A stretch of DNA of 64,000 bases from Acanthochromis polyacanthus. Lineage: Eukaryota > Chordata > Actinopteri > Pomacentridae. This document shows positions 12,501 through 24,797 of the stretch, piece by piece. The stretch covers positions 7,483,489-7,547,488 of the forward strand of contig NC_067113.1 in assembly GCF_021347895.1 (NCBI RefSeq), given 5' to 3'. Below the pieces are notes generated by a model. It saw only the letters and a program-made list of their open reading frames with translations, was not told the DNA's origin and searched no databases. Position 1 is the first letter of the stretch. Each line of letters starts with the position of its first letter. Both the position numbers and the translations under genes were made by a program.

Positions 12501-12943
12501 TTTTTCAAGGAAAATACATCAACACTTGTCCTGTTGGGAACGTTTCCTTGAGATACCATTAATCCTGAGAAGAGAGTCCTCATCACTGAAGCCTTTTCAC
12601 TCAAGGAAGTGAAACATGAAATATGCTAAAGCCCTCATTTGTCTATCTTGTCTATCAATCACAGAAGCACACTTTCTCCTGTCAGCCTCTTGAAGCGCTC
12701 TGAATCATTTTCTCCGAGAGTAAACATTTTTCACACTGTTTTTTTTTTAAACTCATCATCTGTGACAGCCACGAATTCCTTGCTGTTTGACAGATTGTCT
12801 CCACGCTTCATTTTTGCACTAAAGATGTCGGGAGACCCAATGAATTTGTTTTCACTCATTATGAATGCATTTTTATTATTTTTTTTTTTTTTTTACAAAT
12901 TTGAGGGATACAGTTGTGCAATTTCAGTATTTTGAAATATATG

Positions 12944-12946
<3 letters not shown>

Positions 12947-13002
<56 letters not shown>
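12947..13002. repeat. (AT)n microsatellite
   Basis: A perfect AT alternation of 56 bp. The tyrosine/isoleucine frame across it is a translation of the repeat. Confidence 0.95.
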
Positions 13003-13005
<3 letters not shown>

Positions 13006-13029
13006 TTTATTGTGCTTTTAGGCAATTTC

Positions 13030-13770
13030 TTATTTTCACCAGACGTCAGAAGTCTGGTGTAAATGTAAACAAAGCTATTATGTGCATCACGTTATCATCA
13101 ATTCTTTGGAAAAGTCATGAATAGCAATGACTTTCATGCATGTATGAATCATTTTACAAGAAGATAACAGAATATTGTAACAAACAGATATCATTGTTGA
13201 TGTTGAGGTTTCAATCTTTGTTGTTCAGTTCGAGATTTACTTAATGTCAGTGAACATGCCATGTTTAGTTAGCTCACCTCTGACTGGCTGAGAGTCAGCA
13301 GTAGTGTGTGTTACTCTGTGCAATGTCGGTGTGTGTCAAGTGAAAGAGAGCAGGGAAGGGCGGGTAATTCTGGAACTTAGTTGTCAGATTTTTGTAGTTA
13401 TTTTGGTGTTGGCTACAGCCCTGTGTGAAGGTTCAATAAATGACCAGAGAACAAGATAAAGTCTCATTTATTCATCATAGAGGGTGGCAACAGTATGTTG
13501 CAGTTTTTTCAACTTGACCAATGTTCGGCCTGTTCCGAGCGTATTTTATATCTAATTTCACTTTCATGGACATGCCATCAGAAGAGTCTGACTTGTGCTT
13601 GGGAGCCGTAATGAAGGGCAAAATGTTAGCGAATGTAACACAATCCAAGGAGACGTACAACCGGAGAATGTAAACAGCCGCCTTATAGCACCACATGATG
13701 ACGTATTGGTCTGCTCTGCTTGTCATCTAGTTTCATGTAACCAGTTCTGACGTAACCGAGGACCCCCTGT
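13030..13770. mobile_element. Tigger-like element, truncated copy
   Basis: Its right part matches the right part of the 38434-40113 element block by block: 'agaagagtctgactt', 'gttagcgaa', 'acaaccggagaatgtaaaca', 'ccacatga', 'gtaaccagttc' and the terminus 'gaggaccccctgta'. Its left part (about 13030-13140, 'ttatgtgcatcacgttatcatcaatt') matches about 38480-38600. The left terminus is missing, replaced by the (AT)n tract. About 700 bp of interior present in the 38.4-kb copy is absent. No transposase is present. Confidence 0.65.
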
Positions 13771-13771
13771 A

Positions 13772-14899
13772 CATGTCATTTAAACTTGGGATATAAGGAT
13801 TATTTTGATGTAAAGCAAATAAAAATATTCCAAAAAATTGCACTACACCATGTAAAAATGTAAGGATTTGTCTTGGAAAATTTGCACAACAGTTGGTCTT
13901 AAAGGGTTAAAGCTGCAAACAACCCAGAGTACTTCATCTGTAGAAGACCGTGTTACATTGGTACTCTCTCCACTGAAAAAGAACATGTAATGTTGCAAAT
14001 ATGCATTTGTTGAGTTGAAAGCAAACCTAATTTCCTAAGAAAATATATTAAAATACAAAAAATCTGTCGTCTTATATTCACGTCAATATTGAATTTATGG
14101 CCTTTCAGAGTTGAGAGGTGGTTGAAACTGTGACTCTATGCTTCAGACATTTATAAAGAAAAGCTGTGTACTCACAGTTCAGGGCCTGGCGCTCAGCACA
14201 CTGTCAGACCTCCAGCGCATACTCAAAAGGAATAAGTAAACAGCAAGTGGCTTACTTAAAATAAGTAAGCCTTGGTTCCAAAATAAGGCCGAGGTAAGAC
14301 AGACATCTAAATGCTGACCTGCTGCTGCAACCAAATTACTGTTGTGATGTAGACATATTGTCCAATTCAGTATCTCCTGATTTCTCTGATTAACCTAAAT
14401 CCTTCAAGGACAGATTTACCTAATGGCTTTCACGCATGTCTTTCAGGTGCAGATGTGGCACGTTCTTCCCTGAATACATGCATATGTTTTGTTTATTAGA
14501 TAGATGGACCAGGCAGGAGTTTGTGTCACTTGTGTGTTTGCAAGGTGCATGTCTCACCTCATTGTATATGCATTCAAGGGTGGATCATGCAAATAACAGG
14601 AGACAGGTTAGTTATTTATTCTGCTGCACCATTTGGGTTTTGCAGTGGAAATTCACCACATTTGAAAAGCAGGTAGAAATAAAGTACACTTGGGATTTGC
14701 CAGAGCCAGAGGGCTGCGGTGAAGAAAGTAGACGTGCAATAAATATATACTCATATATAATTCAGAAACAAATTATTAGAATAAAATCGTGGATTGGGAT
14801 TTTCAGGGTTAGTTGCTATTAAGCTTTACATTTAACTGTAAATTCCAGATGGAGTCAAGCCTAACTTTGTCAGGCATACCTTCTCATTCATGTAATTAT
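13772..14899. other. Unassigned non-coding sequence
   Basis: It contains a 128-codon plus frame (14436-14822) that follows a splice-acceptor-like 'ctttcag'. The translation shows no domain and the composition is unremarkable, so no gene is called. Nothing else is recognised. Confidence 0.3.
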
Positions 14900-15500
14900 T
14901 TAAGTAGCCAATCATGTGGCAGCAATGGTAAACACAATGTCCTGCAGATACAGGTCAGGAGCTTCAGTTAGAATGTGGTAAAATGGAGGAAAATGTGATC
15001 TCAGTGACTTTGACCGGGGCAGGATTGTTGTTGGCAGCTGGGCTGGTTTAATTATGAGGTTTGGTTTGAGCTGATCTCTTGGATTTCCACCACAACAGTG
15101 TGTAGTGTTTACTCCTAGTGCTGCCAAAAACAGAGTAATGGACTTCCAGTTCTGCAGACCAAACACCTTGCTGATGAGAAAGGTCAGATGAGAGAGACCA
15201 GCCTGGTTACAGCTCACAAAAAGGTTACACTAACTCAGATAGCCACTCTTTACAACTTTGCTGAGTACAGACACAATTCAGAATGAAGAATATGTACAAC
15301 CTGGAGATGAAGTCACTTTTGAATGACTACCTACACTTTAATATTGTGCCACACAGCAAAGCAATAGTCATCTCATGCTGGTTTCATGCACCCGATTCAG
15401 ATGTTATCCATCCATTAAATGACCATTGTCTGTTGTTATCATGCTCACAGATATCACCAGTAGACCCCGTCCTTTACATTCTGTAGTAGGCCAGACAGTG
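14900..15500 (+). pseudogene. Decayed Tc1-like transposase
   Basis: In plus-strand pieces it reads KCDLSDFDRG, then QFCRPNTLLMRK, then a later block 'gccacacagcaaagcaatagtcatctcatgctggtttcatg'. These correspond, in order, to the N-terminal helix-turn-helix region and the 'HKAKVISNWFH'-like region near the second catalytic aspartate of a common teleost Tc1-like transposase (recognition from memory). The central third of the gene is deleted: the N-terminal and C-terminal blocks are only about 150 bp apart. Stops and frameshifts interrupt every frame. Inverted ends were not found. Confidence 0.7.
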
Positions 15501-15719
15501 GCTTTTCATCCACTATGATCATTGGTAAACCCAGAGTATGAAGGCAGGCTTTTGCAGTTGTGCAAGTGCAGGTCAAATGTCTGGTGAAGTCGTCTCCCTG
15601 CAATCCTATGAAACAGAATTTTGTAACAAGATAGCAAAGGAGTGCTTTTTAACCCACACATAGCCTTTAACCGAACCCAATCAAGTACTTTTGGTAACAA
15701 AACTTATGTAAACGGCAAC

Positions 15720-15935
15720 TAATAGCATAGAATGTGGTCATTTAATATAGATGTACCCACAAACAAAATGACCTTGCACTGAGCACAGGCGTGTGTTATG
15801 TATGTGTACATTATATACCAAATCACATAACCTAAATATGTAGTGGGCGGCACAAATTGATGGGACTCAGAAACACTCCCATAATTTAATTAATTGTTTC
15901 TTGTATGATTTCCGACGGATAAGTCCTAATAAGTC
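15720..15935 (+). repeat. RTE-like retroposon fragment, copy B
   Basis: It is collinear with 10880-11140 of copy A but lacks the 64-bp micro-element, so it serves as the empty site. It keeps 'gatgtacccacaaacaaaatgacc', 'gagcacaggcgtgtgtt' and 'ttgatgggactcagaaacac'. It is truncated before the tail with the repeated 'cagacaga' words. Confidence 0.7.
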
Positions 15936-17930
15936 CGCAGCAGTGGATTTGTAACCAAAGTTCCAGCTGTGGAGAGCCTTCTAATGTTGGAGTGTTTTTT
16001 GTGGAGACGTCTCCCAGGTAGGAATCAGACGGTCCACTGACCCATTTTGACAACCCACTGCAGGTCTGTCCCTTCTGCTGTGGTGCAACTGAAGCACCAG
16101 ACATCACAGCAGTGTGTTGGAATGCTCTCTGTCGTGCAGTGGTTGAAATTTCTTCACTGTTTTTAGGGCTTTTATTGTGCCTCAGGATCCACAGCAAAAA
16201 GACGTGCTCTCATGTTGAGTCATTTTAGCAATATGGCAAAAATTATGAGACAACACTGAAGCTTGATCATGAATGAGGGAAGCAACTGGCAGATATGGCA
16301 GAAATAAACACAAGTTTATACACAATATAAAAATAATTGGATGTCCTCAGATGTGGAAAGGTCATGTGGAGATTTATGTTATCATAGAAAGTCACAATGC
16401 CCCAGGTTTCTGTGAAGTTGAGCACAACTAAAATAAGCTTAAATGAACTCTTTCAGTTAGCAGCTTTGACATTTACCTAAAAACATCACTAATCTTAAAA
16501 GGTCAGGTGTCCTACGTTAGATAACCTTACAGTTACATATTTTATAACATGAATGCCTTGGTGAGTACTAAAGCTTATAGTCAGCTGAAGCTGTAAGGCT
16601 GAATAGGGTTTTCATGCTTAGCAATGAGAGAAAAACTCACTCAACTCTTTTATCCCTTCAAGACTTAATATGTCATATTTTCTTTTCACACAAATGTGAC
16701 ATTCAGCTAATCTTTCTTAAACCATTCAGTCACATACTGTATCTTCAGTACATATTCGTCTTGCCTGCACCGCAGTGATTGGACGATATGAATCTCTTCA
16801 ACAGGACAAACACTCAGCAAAACCCAGAGCGTTCTGATTTACAAAGTTGGATTAGGGTCTTAAGCTATCTCCCCAAACTCTTCTCCTCCTTTCTCGTTCT
16901 ATCATTCTCTCTTTCTCCGAGGAAATTGGCATCATTTACTGCTGTCACTGCAGAGCTCATTGTCCCCCATTATCCCAGGGACAAAGCTGCCATGACATTG
17001 AGTTAATCCGTGCTTGTTTCAGTTTTGCTTTTGGGGGAAAAAACAGATAAGGAGTTCTGGTAAGGAGGCGCCATGGCCCCGGGGCGAAATGGACAGCAGC
17101 GATTGAATCGGCTCAGAAAAAGATAAAAAGCAATCTGCCAGGCAAATTGGGTTGATTTCCTCAAGAATGGCAGAGGCATGATGGGTGTGATGGAACACTC
17201 CTCTAAAGACTAAAATGGCTTCCAGGAATGTCACACATATTATAAGGAGACAGGTGGACTAAAATGAGCATTTTATGAAATCTAAAGGATGGCAGGCGAA
17301 GTGGGCAGAGACTGTTCCCTCATGAACTTTTCCTTAATCAGAATCATCATAAAAGGTCAAATTAAAACAAAAAGAACTGTCAGTCTGCAAACCCACATAA
17401 CTAAACCTATACGTGCTGGCCTGCTTTTCCACTCTGAAATGCAAATTATGATCTGTACAGCCCACTGCATTAGAAAATTCGCTTTTCGTAAGTCTACTTA
17501 TAGCAAACAAAAATGATATGTTGCATTTAGAGCTTAGACTTGTTTACTTATTTGTATCCATAGAACATACCTGAGACCGGATTTAGTAGTAGTGAGAGGG
17601 AGACGGAAAGTTGATCCAAATTTGCCTGACTAGTAAAGCCACAAATGCAGTATCTCGTCACATTTGAAAAAGATGGCGTTGCCTTATTTTGGGTTTTAGT
17701 GTTAAAATGTTTTGGTGGCTTGTTATATTTGTCTGTAAAACACATCACATGTAGTAATATTCAGTTTGTGAACATAGTAGAATTTCCTCCAGTGACTTCC
17801 TTTGAGTGCTTCAGAGACTCTTCACAGACATTTTAGACATTGCCAGACAGCAAGGGTCCAATGAAAGACATGCCTATGATTCATTATGGGAAACATAGTG
17901 TCCAGGTTTGTTGCAACATATGCCTGACAT
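15936..17930. other. Unassigned; possible conserved non-coding block near 16.86-17.24 kb
   Basis: No transposon or exon is recognised. The stretch 16860-17240 is compositionally balanced and repeat-free, with a locally GC-rich core 'ggcgccatggccccggggcg'. It contrasts with the AT-rich repeats around it and is a candidate regulatory block on texture alone. Confidence 0.2.
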
Positions 17931-17931
17931 A

Positions 17932-18297
17932 CACTAACATTCAAAAGTTTGTGGTCACTTTGAAATACCTTTGTTTTTTAAAGAAAATAAGTTTTTTTAA
18001 TGAAGATAACATGAAATCAATCAGACATCCAATCGAGACATTGTTAACGTGCTAAATGACTATTCTAGCTGGAAACAGCTGATTTTTAATGGAATATCTC
18101 CATAGGGGTACAGAGGAACATTTCCAGCAACCATCACTCCTGTGTTCTAATGCTACATTGCATTAGGTAATGGTGTTGAAAGGCTAACTGGTGATAAGAA
18201 AACTCTTGTGCAATTATTTTAGCACATAAATAAAAGTGTGAGTTTTCATGGAAAACATGAAATTGTCTGGGTGACCCCAAACGTTTGAACAGTGGTG
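17932..18297 (+). mobile_element. Tc1-type miniature element, copy 1
   Basis: A 366-bp unit with inverted ends 'cactaacattcaaaagtttg' and 'aaacgtttgaacagtggtg', preceded by TA. The interior (gtgctaaatgactattctagctggaaacagc, aatatctccataggggtacagaggaacattt, tgctacattgcattagg) recurs at 19467, inverted at 41782, and inverted at 62837. No transposase is present. The TA after the right end has become CA. Confidence 0.85.
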
Positions 18298-18783
18298 CAT
18301 ATCACTGAAACATAATGAAGTCGTCCTGCAGAAGGCTAAATCAAGGTCAAGTCGAATGTGTGGTTTATTTAGTTTAATTTCACAAAATGAACAAATTCAC
18401 ATATTCAGCCCAGTATTAAAAATAAATAATAAATAAAAATCCACATTCTGACACATTCATTCATATGTTGTTTGATAAAACCTGATCACTAAGCCTGCTA
18501 ATATGCTGTACAGTGGTACAGTGGTAAATTGAGGGAAACATTTAAGTGTTACGTTTCCTGGGTAATGTTTTATTTTATTTTTACTGGTCTGTTAAAGGAT
18601 GCAAAAGTCAGACAAAAAATCCACACACTACAGCGATAGCTCCCAGCAAATTTAATTTAACAGAGCAACGTTTCGATCAAACAGATCTCTGTCAGCCATT
18701 GTCAACTTGTCAACTTTAGTTTGAAAAGGAATTTGCCTGTCTCTCTCAGGAGTTAATATCTGTTGATGTATTCTCCTCTTTTA
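18298..18783. other. Unassigned non-coding sequence
   Basis: AT-rich, nothing recognised. Confidence 0.35.
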
Positions 18784-19015
18784 TTATGCCTCAGTGCTGG
18801 TGACAGCCGTGGTCGCAGGCATTATGTTTTGCTGTCTGTGTGTCCCATTCTTGTGAACACGATATCTCAGCAACGCCTGGAGGATATTTCATGACATCTG
18901 ACACCGACGTCCTCTTGAACTCGAGGATGAAATGATTAGATGTCTCTGTTACTCCAAGCACATTTTTAGGCATAACTCAAGAATTCATATGCTAATTATG
19001 ACAAAGTTTCTCCAA
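18784..19015 (+). repeat. Retroposon tail fragment ('attatgcctcagtgctggtgacagccgtgg' type)
   Basis: The blocks 'acagccgtggtcgcaggcattatgttttgctgtctg', 'cccattcttgtgaacacgatatctcagcaacgcctggag' and 'gaactcgaggatgaaatgattagatg' match, from memory, a very common teleost retroposon tail. It is non-coding here, and no target duplication was identified. Confidence 0.5.
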
Positions 19016-19442
19016 AATGTCTCATAAGGAAAATAGTTAAGATGATGTTTTACAAATCTATTTTTAAATAGTCCAACCCTGTGCAAAATCATTTAAATGT
19101 CATTTCATTCAAAATTGTGTCACCTCTTAATAATTGCACTATTTCTAAGTTGAGAAGTAGAATATTTCCTCTTATAGACAACTACAAAAAGGTATTTTAG
19201 AAATACCTTAGATGTACACCTGTGATTTACAATACAAACATGACTATAAAATGGGCTTTGCACACCAGAACTTTTTTCAGTTTTGGACCAGTGGTCAATC
19301 TTCCTGTCTGCATTATGTTCTACGGGGAAAAATTTCGAGGGACTGAAAGATCTAATTGTGAAACTATACAAAGATAGAAACGGATACAGAAAGACCAGTG
19401 AACAACAGTAGCAACAGTAATCAGGAGGTGTAGGCTATAACA

Positions 19443-19750
19443 TATATATATATATATATATATATTAGTGTTCAAAAGTTTGGAGTCACTTAGAAATTAC
19501 ATTATTTTTGAAAGAAAAACTTTTTTTCAATAAAAATAGCATTAAATGAATCATAAATCCAGTCTAGATATTATCAATGTGCTAAATGAGTATTGTTGCT
19601 GATTTTTAATGGAATATCTCCATAGGGGTACAGAGGAACATTTCCAACAACCATATCTCCTGTGGTCTAATGCTACATTGTGTTAGCTCATGGTGTTGAA
19701 AGGCAAACTGATGATTAGAAAACCCTTGTGCAGTAATGTTAGCCCATGAA
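19443..19750 (+). mobile_element. (AT)n plus Tc1-type miniature element, copy 2 (3' truncated)
   Basis: After a short AT run (19443-19465) the unit starts at 'agtgttcaaaagtttggagtcacttagaaat'. It stays collinear with copy 1 through 'ggaatatctccataggggtacagaggaacat' and 'cccttgtgcagtaatgttagcccatgaat', then stops. The right inverted end is absent. It lies about 1.2 kb from copy 1 in the same orientation. Confidence 0.8.
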
Positions 19751-19969
19751 TACCACTAATTAGAATCGCAGGGTCTCTCTACACTGATGATAGCCGCTTG
19801 AACTATTTACTTTTGGAAAAACAGGCAAATTATTTTTTTCTTTCATAGGTTATGAATAGAAAATCCGAGTGTCTGTGACAGCTCGGACTTTGTGAAGGAA
19901 GGTGCAAAACTTCAAGTTTAAACTTTACCAAAGGTGTGAAAATAAGTCATACATATTGGGAAGACTTTA

Positions 19970-20430
19970 GTCAGATGATATTGAAATACATTTTCAGATG
20001 AGGTCCAAGTTTGGCAAGATCATAGCCAGGATTACCACAGTTAATGCATAGTCCTGACAGTGAAGCATGGAAGTGGGAGTGTGATGAGATGATGCTGCAA
20101 AAGTGAAAAACATGCTGGAGAAAAGATTGGCAGAAGAGGAATATTCCAAAATGATAGCAATCCAAAATCAGTTTCTAAAGACAAGAAAGTTGGAACTATG
20201 ACCTGGCTAAGTGTGTCTCCTGACTTTACAACACCTTTGGGGTATGTGCAGAGAAATGTGGAGCAACACAACCCCTTCAGGAAAGAATAGCTGAAAATAG
20301 TCACCGAAGAATGGCAAAACATTGCACACAGAAATCCTCCATGCCATGGAGGTTTGACAAATGTGGACAAGTATTGAAAAAGTGAAAGATGTGAACCCCA
20401 GCAATGAAAGGTGTACTGATCTCCCAATGT
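19970..20430 (+). pseudogene. Decayed Tc1/mariner transposase remnant
   Basis: The plus strand holds degraded motif blocks. 'cctgacagtgaagcatggaagtgggagtgtgatgag' resembles a VKHGGGSVM-type motif, and 'ccaaaatgatagcaatccaaaatca' resembles a QNDNPKH-type motif at the second catalytic aspartate. A 'cctggctaagtgtgtctcctgactttaacacctttg' type block resembles the SPDLNPI-type motif. All frames contain stops. The 128-codon minus frame over the same bases is an antisense shadow. Confidence 0.5.
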
Positions 20431-20575
20431 ATTGCCTGTATTTTTTTTATATATTTACTACATTTAAACTGCTAGTTTTTAACCCTCCTGTTCAACCTAA
20501 GGAGGTAGGATTTTGAATCTTTGAACATTTAATTAATATTGCACACAGCTGTACCACTTTGTATGGAATACTGTG

Positions 20576-22318
20576 CAGTCCCTGACAAAAGTCTTGTCGC
20601 TTCTCTTAAGTTGTAGGAATAACAAATAACAGCTGGACTTGTAGTTGATCAATTGGAATCAGAAATGGCTCATATGAATGACAAAGCCCTCTAGATTATA
20701 TTTATTATGCCAAAATAAAGTTTTGTATCATTCATTGAGTTTTATCATTTAATTAGGACAGAAAGGTCAGATTTTGCTTGGACAAAAGTCTTGTCGCATA
20801 CAAAAATAATGTTGAAATTATACATATACTTTATTCTGAATACACAAATATGCTATAAAAACATCAGAACATTCAGTCATGGTGTCTTGCAAAAAGAATT
20901 AATATTGTGTCTGACTTCCAGAGCTTGGAGGACTGCATCCATACGTCTCATCAATGACTCAAATAACTTATTGATAAAGTCATCTTAAATGGCAAAGAAA
21001 ACAGTCTTGCAGGGCTCCCAGAGTGCATCAAGATTCTTCGATTTCATCTTCCAAGCCTTCTCCTTCATTTTACCCCAGACATGCTCAATAATGTTCATGT
21101 CTGGTGACTGAGTTGGCCAATCCTGGAGCTCCTGGACCTTCTTTGGTTTCAGGAACTTTGATGTGGAGGCTGAAGTATGAGAAGGAACGCCATTCTGCTG
21201 CAGAATTTGCCCTCTCTTATAGTTTGGGATGTAATGGGCAGCAAGAATCTCTTGATACTTCAGGCTGTTGATGTTTCCATCCACTCTGCAGAGCTCTCGT
21301 ACACCCCATACCGGATGTAACCCCAAAACATGATTTTTCTTTCAAACTTGATTGTTTTCTTTGTGAATCTTGGGTCAGTGTGGCTTCTGCAGGATTTGCA
21401 TTGATTGGGATGCAGTTCAATGGATCAGAAAAATCAGAAAAATCAACCTTCTGCCACTTTTCATTGTCCATCCTTCCTGCAAGCTGTGGACCTTGACAAA
21501 TGCAACATGATCTTTTGTTGTCTTCTGTTTAATGCTGGTTTATATGCACGAATTTGACTACGGAGAACACCGCGTGAGAGAATTTGACAAACTGTTCTTG
21601 TAGATGCAGGAATTTCTGGCGACCAGTTCATGTCCAACTGCAAGAACGCCGTGTTGAACCAGGTCTATGAAGGTCTGAAACCGTCTGACAAGTTTGAGAA
21701 GATGTTGGATTACAGTTTTTCAACTCTGTTGCAGTAGAAAAAGGGCTGGCCCTGGACTGTCGAAGCAACAAATTCTCTTCTCCAACAGGTGTCTGCCTGA
21801 CCTGGGCTTGTGATAAACGTCACCAGTTTCTTCAGATCTTTTTCGTATTCTCCTTACTTGACATTTGGACACATTAAAGCTGTCTGCCACCTCAGCAGCA
21901 GACTTGGTCTTCAGGGTCTTGATGATCAGCACTTTGGTCTGTGGTTGGGTCTTTGGCATGCTGTCGGGGTCAGGTTGGGCTTCATATGAAGGTCTTGTGT
22001 CTTTGTTTTCTTTTTATACACACCTGGGAATGTATCAGTTACAGTATGTGTCACAGGTGAACTTCTAATCTGTGATTGGTTGAATCATTTAAATACATGA
22101 CAAGACTTTTGTCCTTGCAAAAACAGATGTTATGGGCTTTACCAAGACGTGAACATCAGGACACTTTATGACGGGTTCAATTCGCACCCAGTTATTAATG
22201 TGAAAGCCCTTGACATTAAAATGAACCATTTTTTGTGAGAACTGATTGATTAGAAATAAAGTTATATGCCATTTAAGGTTACTATATCCTTATGCGATAA
22301 GACTATTGTCAGGGACTG
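20576..22318 (-). mobile_element. Full-length Tc1-like transposon with IR/DR ends
   Basis: The left end reads cagtccctgacaaaagtctt and the right end is its imperfect inverted copy, closing gtcagggactg followed by TA (22319-22320). A second copy of the end motif lies inside each arm, at about 20780-20797 (ggacaaaagtcttgtcgc) and 22099-22114 (gacaagacttttgtcc). Each arm is therefore about 220 bp with two direct repeats. This IR/DR layout is known from Sleeping Beauty and related fish Tc1 elements. The left TA has become TG. Length 1,743 bp, with one minus-strand transposase gene inside. Confidence 0.92.
20985..21959 (-). pseudogene. Tc1-like transposase, inactivated
   Basis: About 325 codons on the minus strand, broken over four frame segments (21959-21720, 21643-21461, 21471-21217, 21326-20985), so at least three frameshifts are needed. 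The N-terminus begins MPKTQPQTKVLIIKTLKTKS, a paired-like helix-turn-helix, followed by HKPRSGR, a basic minor-groove-type linker. The catalytic part keeps WQKVDFSD with the first aspartate. It also keeps LQQNGVPSHTS, where the usual second catalytic aspartate of QQD is asparagine, and SPDMNIIEHVW with the third acidic residue. The D-to-N change alone should abolish DDE catalysis (inference from the family mechanism). The start is the first ATG after the right arm. In an intact element this protein would cut and paste DNA at TA sites. Confidence 0.9.
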
Positions 22319-22320
22319 TA

Positions 22321-23981
22321 TATCCTGTATACTCTACATACTGGGTGCCCACATTGTAGTGACTGTACTGATCTTCAGTGTTGCCAGGTGGAAGATGTGT
22401 GAAAACATTCATCTTCTTTGCAGCGACATCCATGTTTGAAGCATTGCCACAGCTAAAACTTTGTCTTCTATCTGAATCGGCTTTCTTGGCAGAACATGTA
22501 AACACATGTGAGGAATATGACTCCCCTTTTGGGATTTCCTCAATGATTTTGCACACGTCTAGGTCTTCACTACTTACAGTGTCATCATATGAGTCTGGAC
22601 AACTCGAACGACTGCAGGAGGCATGCTGGTTCTCTTTGTTTTTGTTCTTTTTCTTTTTAGTATAATCATTTATGTGATGTTTTTTGTGGTTTAATTCATC
22701 TCAATCATTGTTTATGTTTAATGTCATTTTAATGCCTTTGATTGAATAGTTGACTTAACATTTTGTGTAGTTGTTCTTTTTAGCTGTTCCCATCAAAGCA
22801 TGTTTTCCATTTCTTTCAGACAGCTCAGCTCTAATTGGTCCAATCTGAGAGTAGATTGGCTCTCAATCAAGCAGATCACCCTTACCTGAGTGATGGATGT
22901 GGTGTGGCTCTTTGTGATGTCTGTTTGACGATGCATGACAACAATCCTTATTAGACTGTTGAATTAAATTGCAGGGAGTGTAGTTTGTGGATCTGATGTC
23001 TGCCTTTTGCCTTGGCTTAATTTTTTTTTTTCCATACAGCACCTGTTTGAGGTTTGTGAGACAGTTTTTCACAGAAGCAACTCACGGGCTCTTTGTGCAA
23101 GCAGTTTGTTATGACTCATAGTCATATACATTACGGCAGCTAATTACTTATGGACATAACAATTATAACAGTAGCAAAGATGAAAGTGAGGTGATGATGT
23201 AATGGAGCGACAATGTTTGCATAGGCAGAAGGTCAGGGTAGATGGATGAACTGAGAAAGTATTGGACTTTAACATAGGAATACACATATTTTAGTCTCCT
23301 ATTTCAGCCCAACAGGCATTGTTGTTTCTTTCAACCATGATCGTCACCTTGACTGCAGATTTATTAATTAAACTAAGACCTTTTTTTTCCAAAACCCTGA
23401 TCTTTCCCTAAACCTATTCAAGTTGTTTTTAAGTCTAACTACATCATACTATATTTCCTAACAATCAAACTGCTGGGAATATAGCATCAGTCATATCCAG
23501 AGGATCATTCGGATTGGTGCACCTGTACTTGCCTAATACCTGGTACTGCAAATGTGGTCATTGGAACAGACCCATTGTCATGATTGACTACAGTTGACAT
23601 GTTTCTGAATGGCTAATGTTTTAGCTATTAGCTCATTCGCAACAGTAGTTCACCAGGTGGCCGTGTACATCATCCCAACTTCACAGAGCTTTTAGCACTC
23701 CTTATCTGTGGACCCTCGTATGACCTTTCCTGTCCTACTCTGTGATCTGACAGGGCCATTGTGGAAGATTTATTAGTGGACAGGCATCACCCAGTGGCAG
23801 GATCTTGACCAATCTCAAATTTGATTCAGGGACTGGCAGCGCAAACAGATCAATCTTGCAACTGGATGTAGGAGAATTCACCACACGGAGCAAGAGGTGA
23901 CATTGACAGAAATAGTCAGTTCTTCTGTGAAGAAGTCGCCTCAGTGATAAAGAGATGAACCTCAGAATGAGCACATGTTTT
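22321..23981. other. Unassigned non-coding sequence
   Basis: No transposon ends or supported exons. Frames 22290-22556 (minus) and 22378-22665 (plus) overlap antisense and show no domain. Confidence 0.3.
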
Positions 23982-23989
23982 GTTTTAAG

Positions 23990-24789
23990 TTGTGTTGGGA
24001 CATGATTTTAAAAATTAATCTCATGAATTTGAGACTTTGTTAGTAATTAATCATGATTAATCACATCTTTGTCAAATAGAAATATTTGACACAAGAAGCA
24101 AAGTTTTTCAATCAAAATTAATTATGATTGATGACTGAATCGATGAATAGACACTAGAATAGAATAGACACGTGCACTTAAACAACAAAATGTTTAATTT
24201 AGATTTATCTGCATTTTAATCTACCTACTATATTCACAGATTTTTGCAAACCCAGAGTGCAATTACAGCGATTATATTCAACATTTTAAGAGTTTTTTGT
24301 AAACTCGAGCACTTTCAATGTCTTAAAAAATGGTCTATTATGGGATGGCTACACCGTTTGCAAGGACCAGGACTTTCGTAGCTAACGTTAGCTCTAGTGT
24401 TTGCAGCAACATGTTTTGCATTGAGATGATAAAGTTGGCTTGAAGTGCTGTGGTGATAAGAAAACTCTTTGTTGCGCAATTTGTACACAACCACGCTTTT
24501 ATCCAGCTGCCATCGGGAAGATTTTCAACAGAAAACTTTCTACCCAACAAGCTCAGTACGGTTTCATCTTCCTGCACCGTTCACCAAACTTTCTTGTGCT
24601 GACGTCACTTAGTGTGCGTCTTCTTTGTGGCTGGTAAACAGATTTTAGGTTCATTACTACCACCTACCGAACTGGAGTGTGCATCAGTGTTACTGGTGTT
24701 CCAGAAACTGGGGAACTGAGAAAGGTGCGATTAAATGTGTTATTTTTAAAAATGTGTTACTTGTCTTTAAAGTTGAAGTCCCAGCCCTA
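23990..24789. mobile_element. hAT-type non-autonomous transposon
   Basis: Perfect 8-bp duplications 'gttttaag' flank it (23982-23989 and 24790-24797). The right end is 'gtcccagcccta', i.e. TAGGGCTGGGAC inverted. The left end 'ttgtgttgggac' is its degraded partner (8 of 12). The interior begins with 'aattaatcatgattaatcac', typical of a teleost hAT miniature family (recalled). It is 800 bp with no hAT dimerisation domain or other transposase piece. Confidence 0.85.
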
Positions 24790-24797
24790 GTTTTAAG

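Noticed and set aside
12865..13062. Tyrosine/isoleucine-rich 65-codon frame
   Set aside because: Produced by poly-T plus the (AT)n tract.
14436..14822. 128-codon plus frame after a splice-acceptor-like site
   Set aside because: No recognisable domain, no donor-bounded neighbour exon, ordinary stop spacing for this composition.
20041..20427. 128-codon minus frame
   Set aside because: Antisense of a decayed Tc1 transposase whose motifs are readable on the plus strand.
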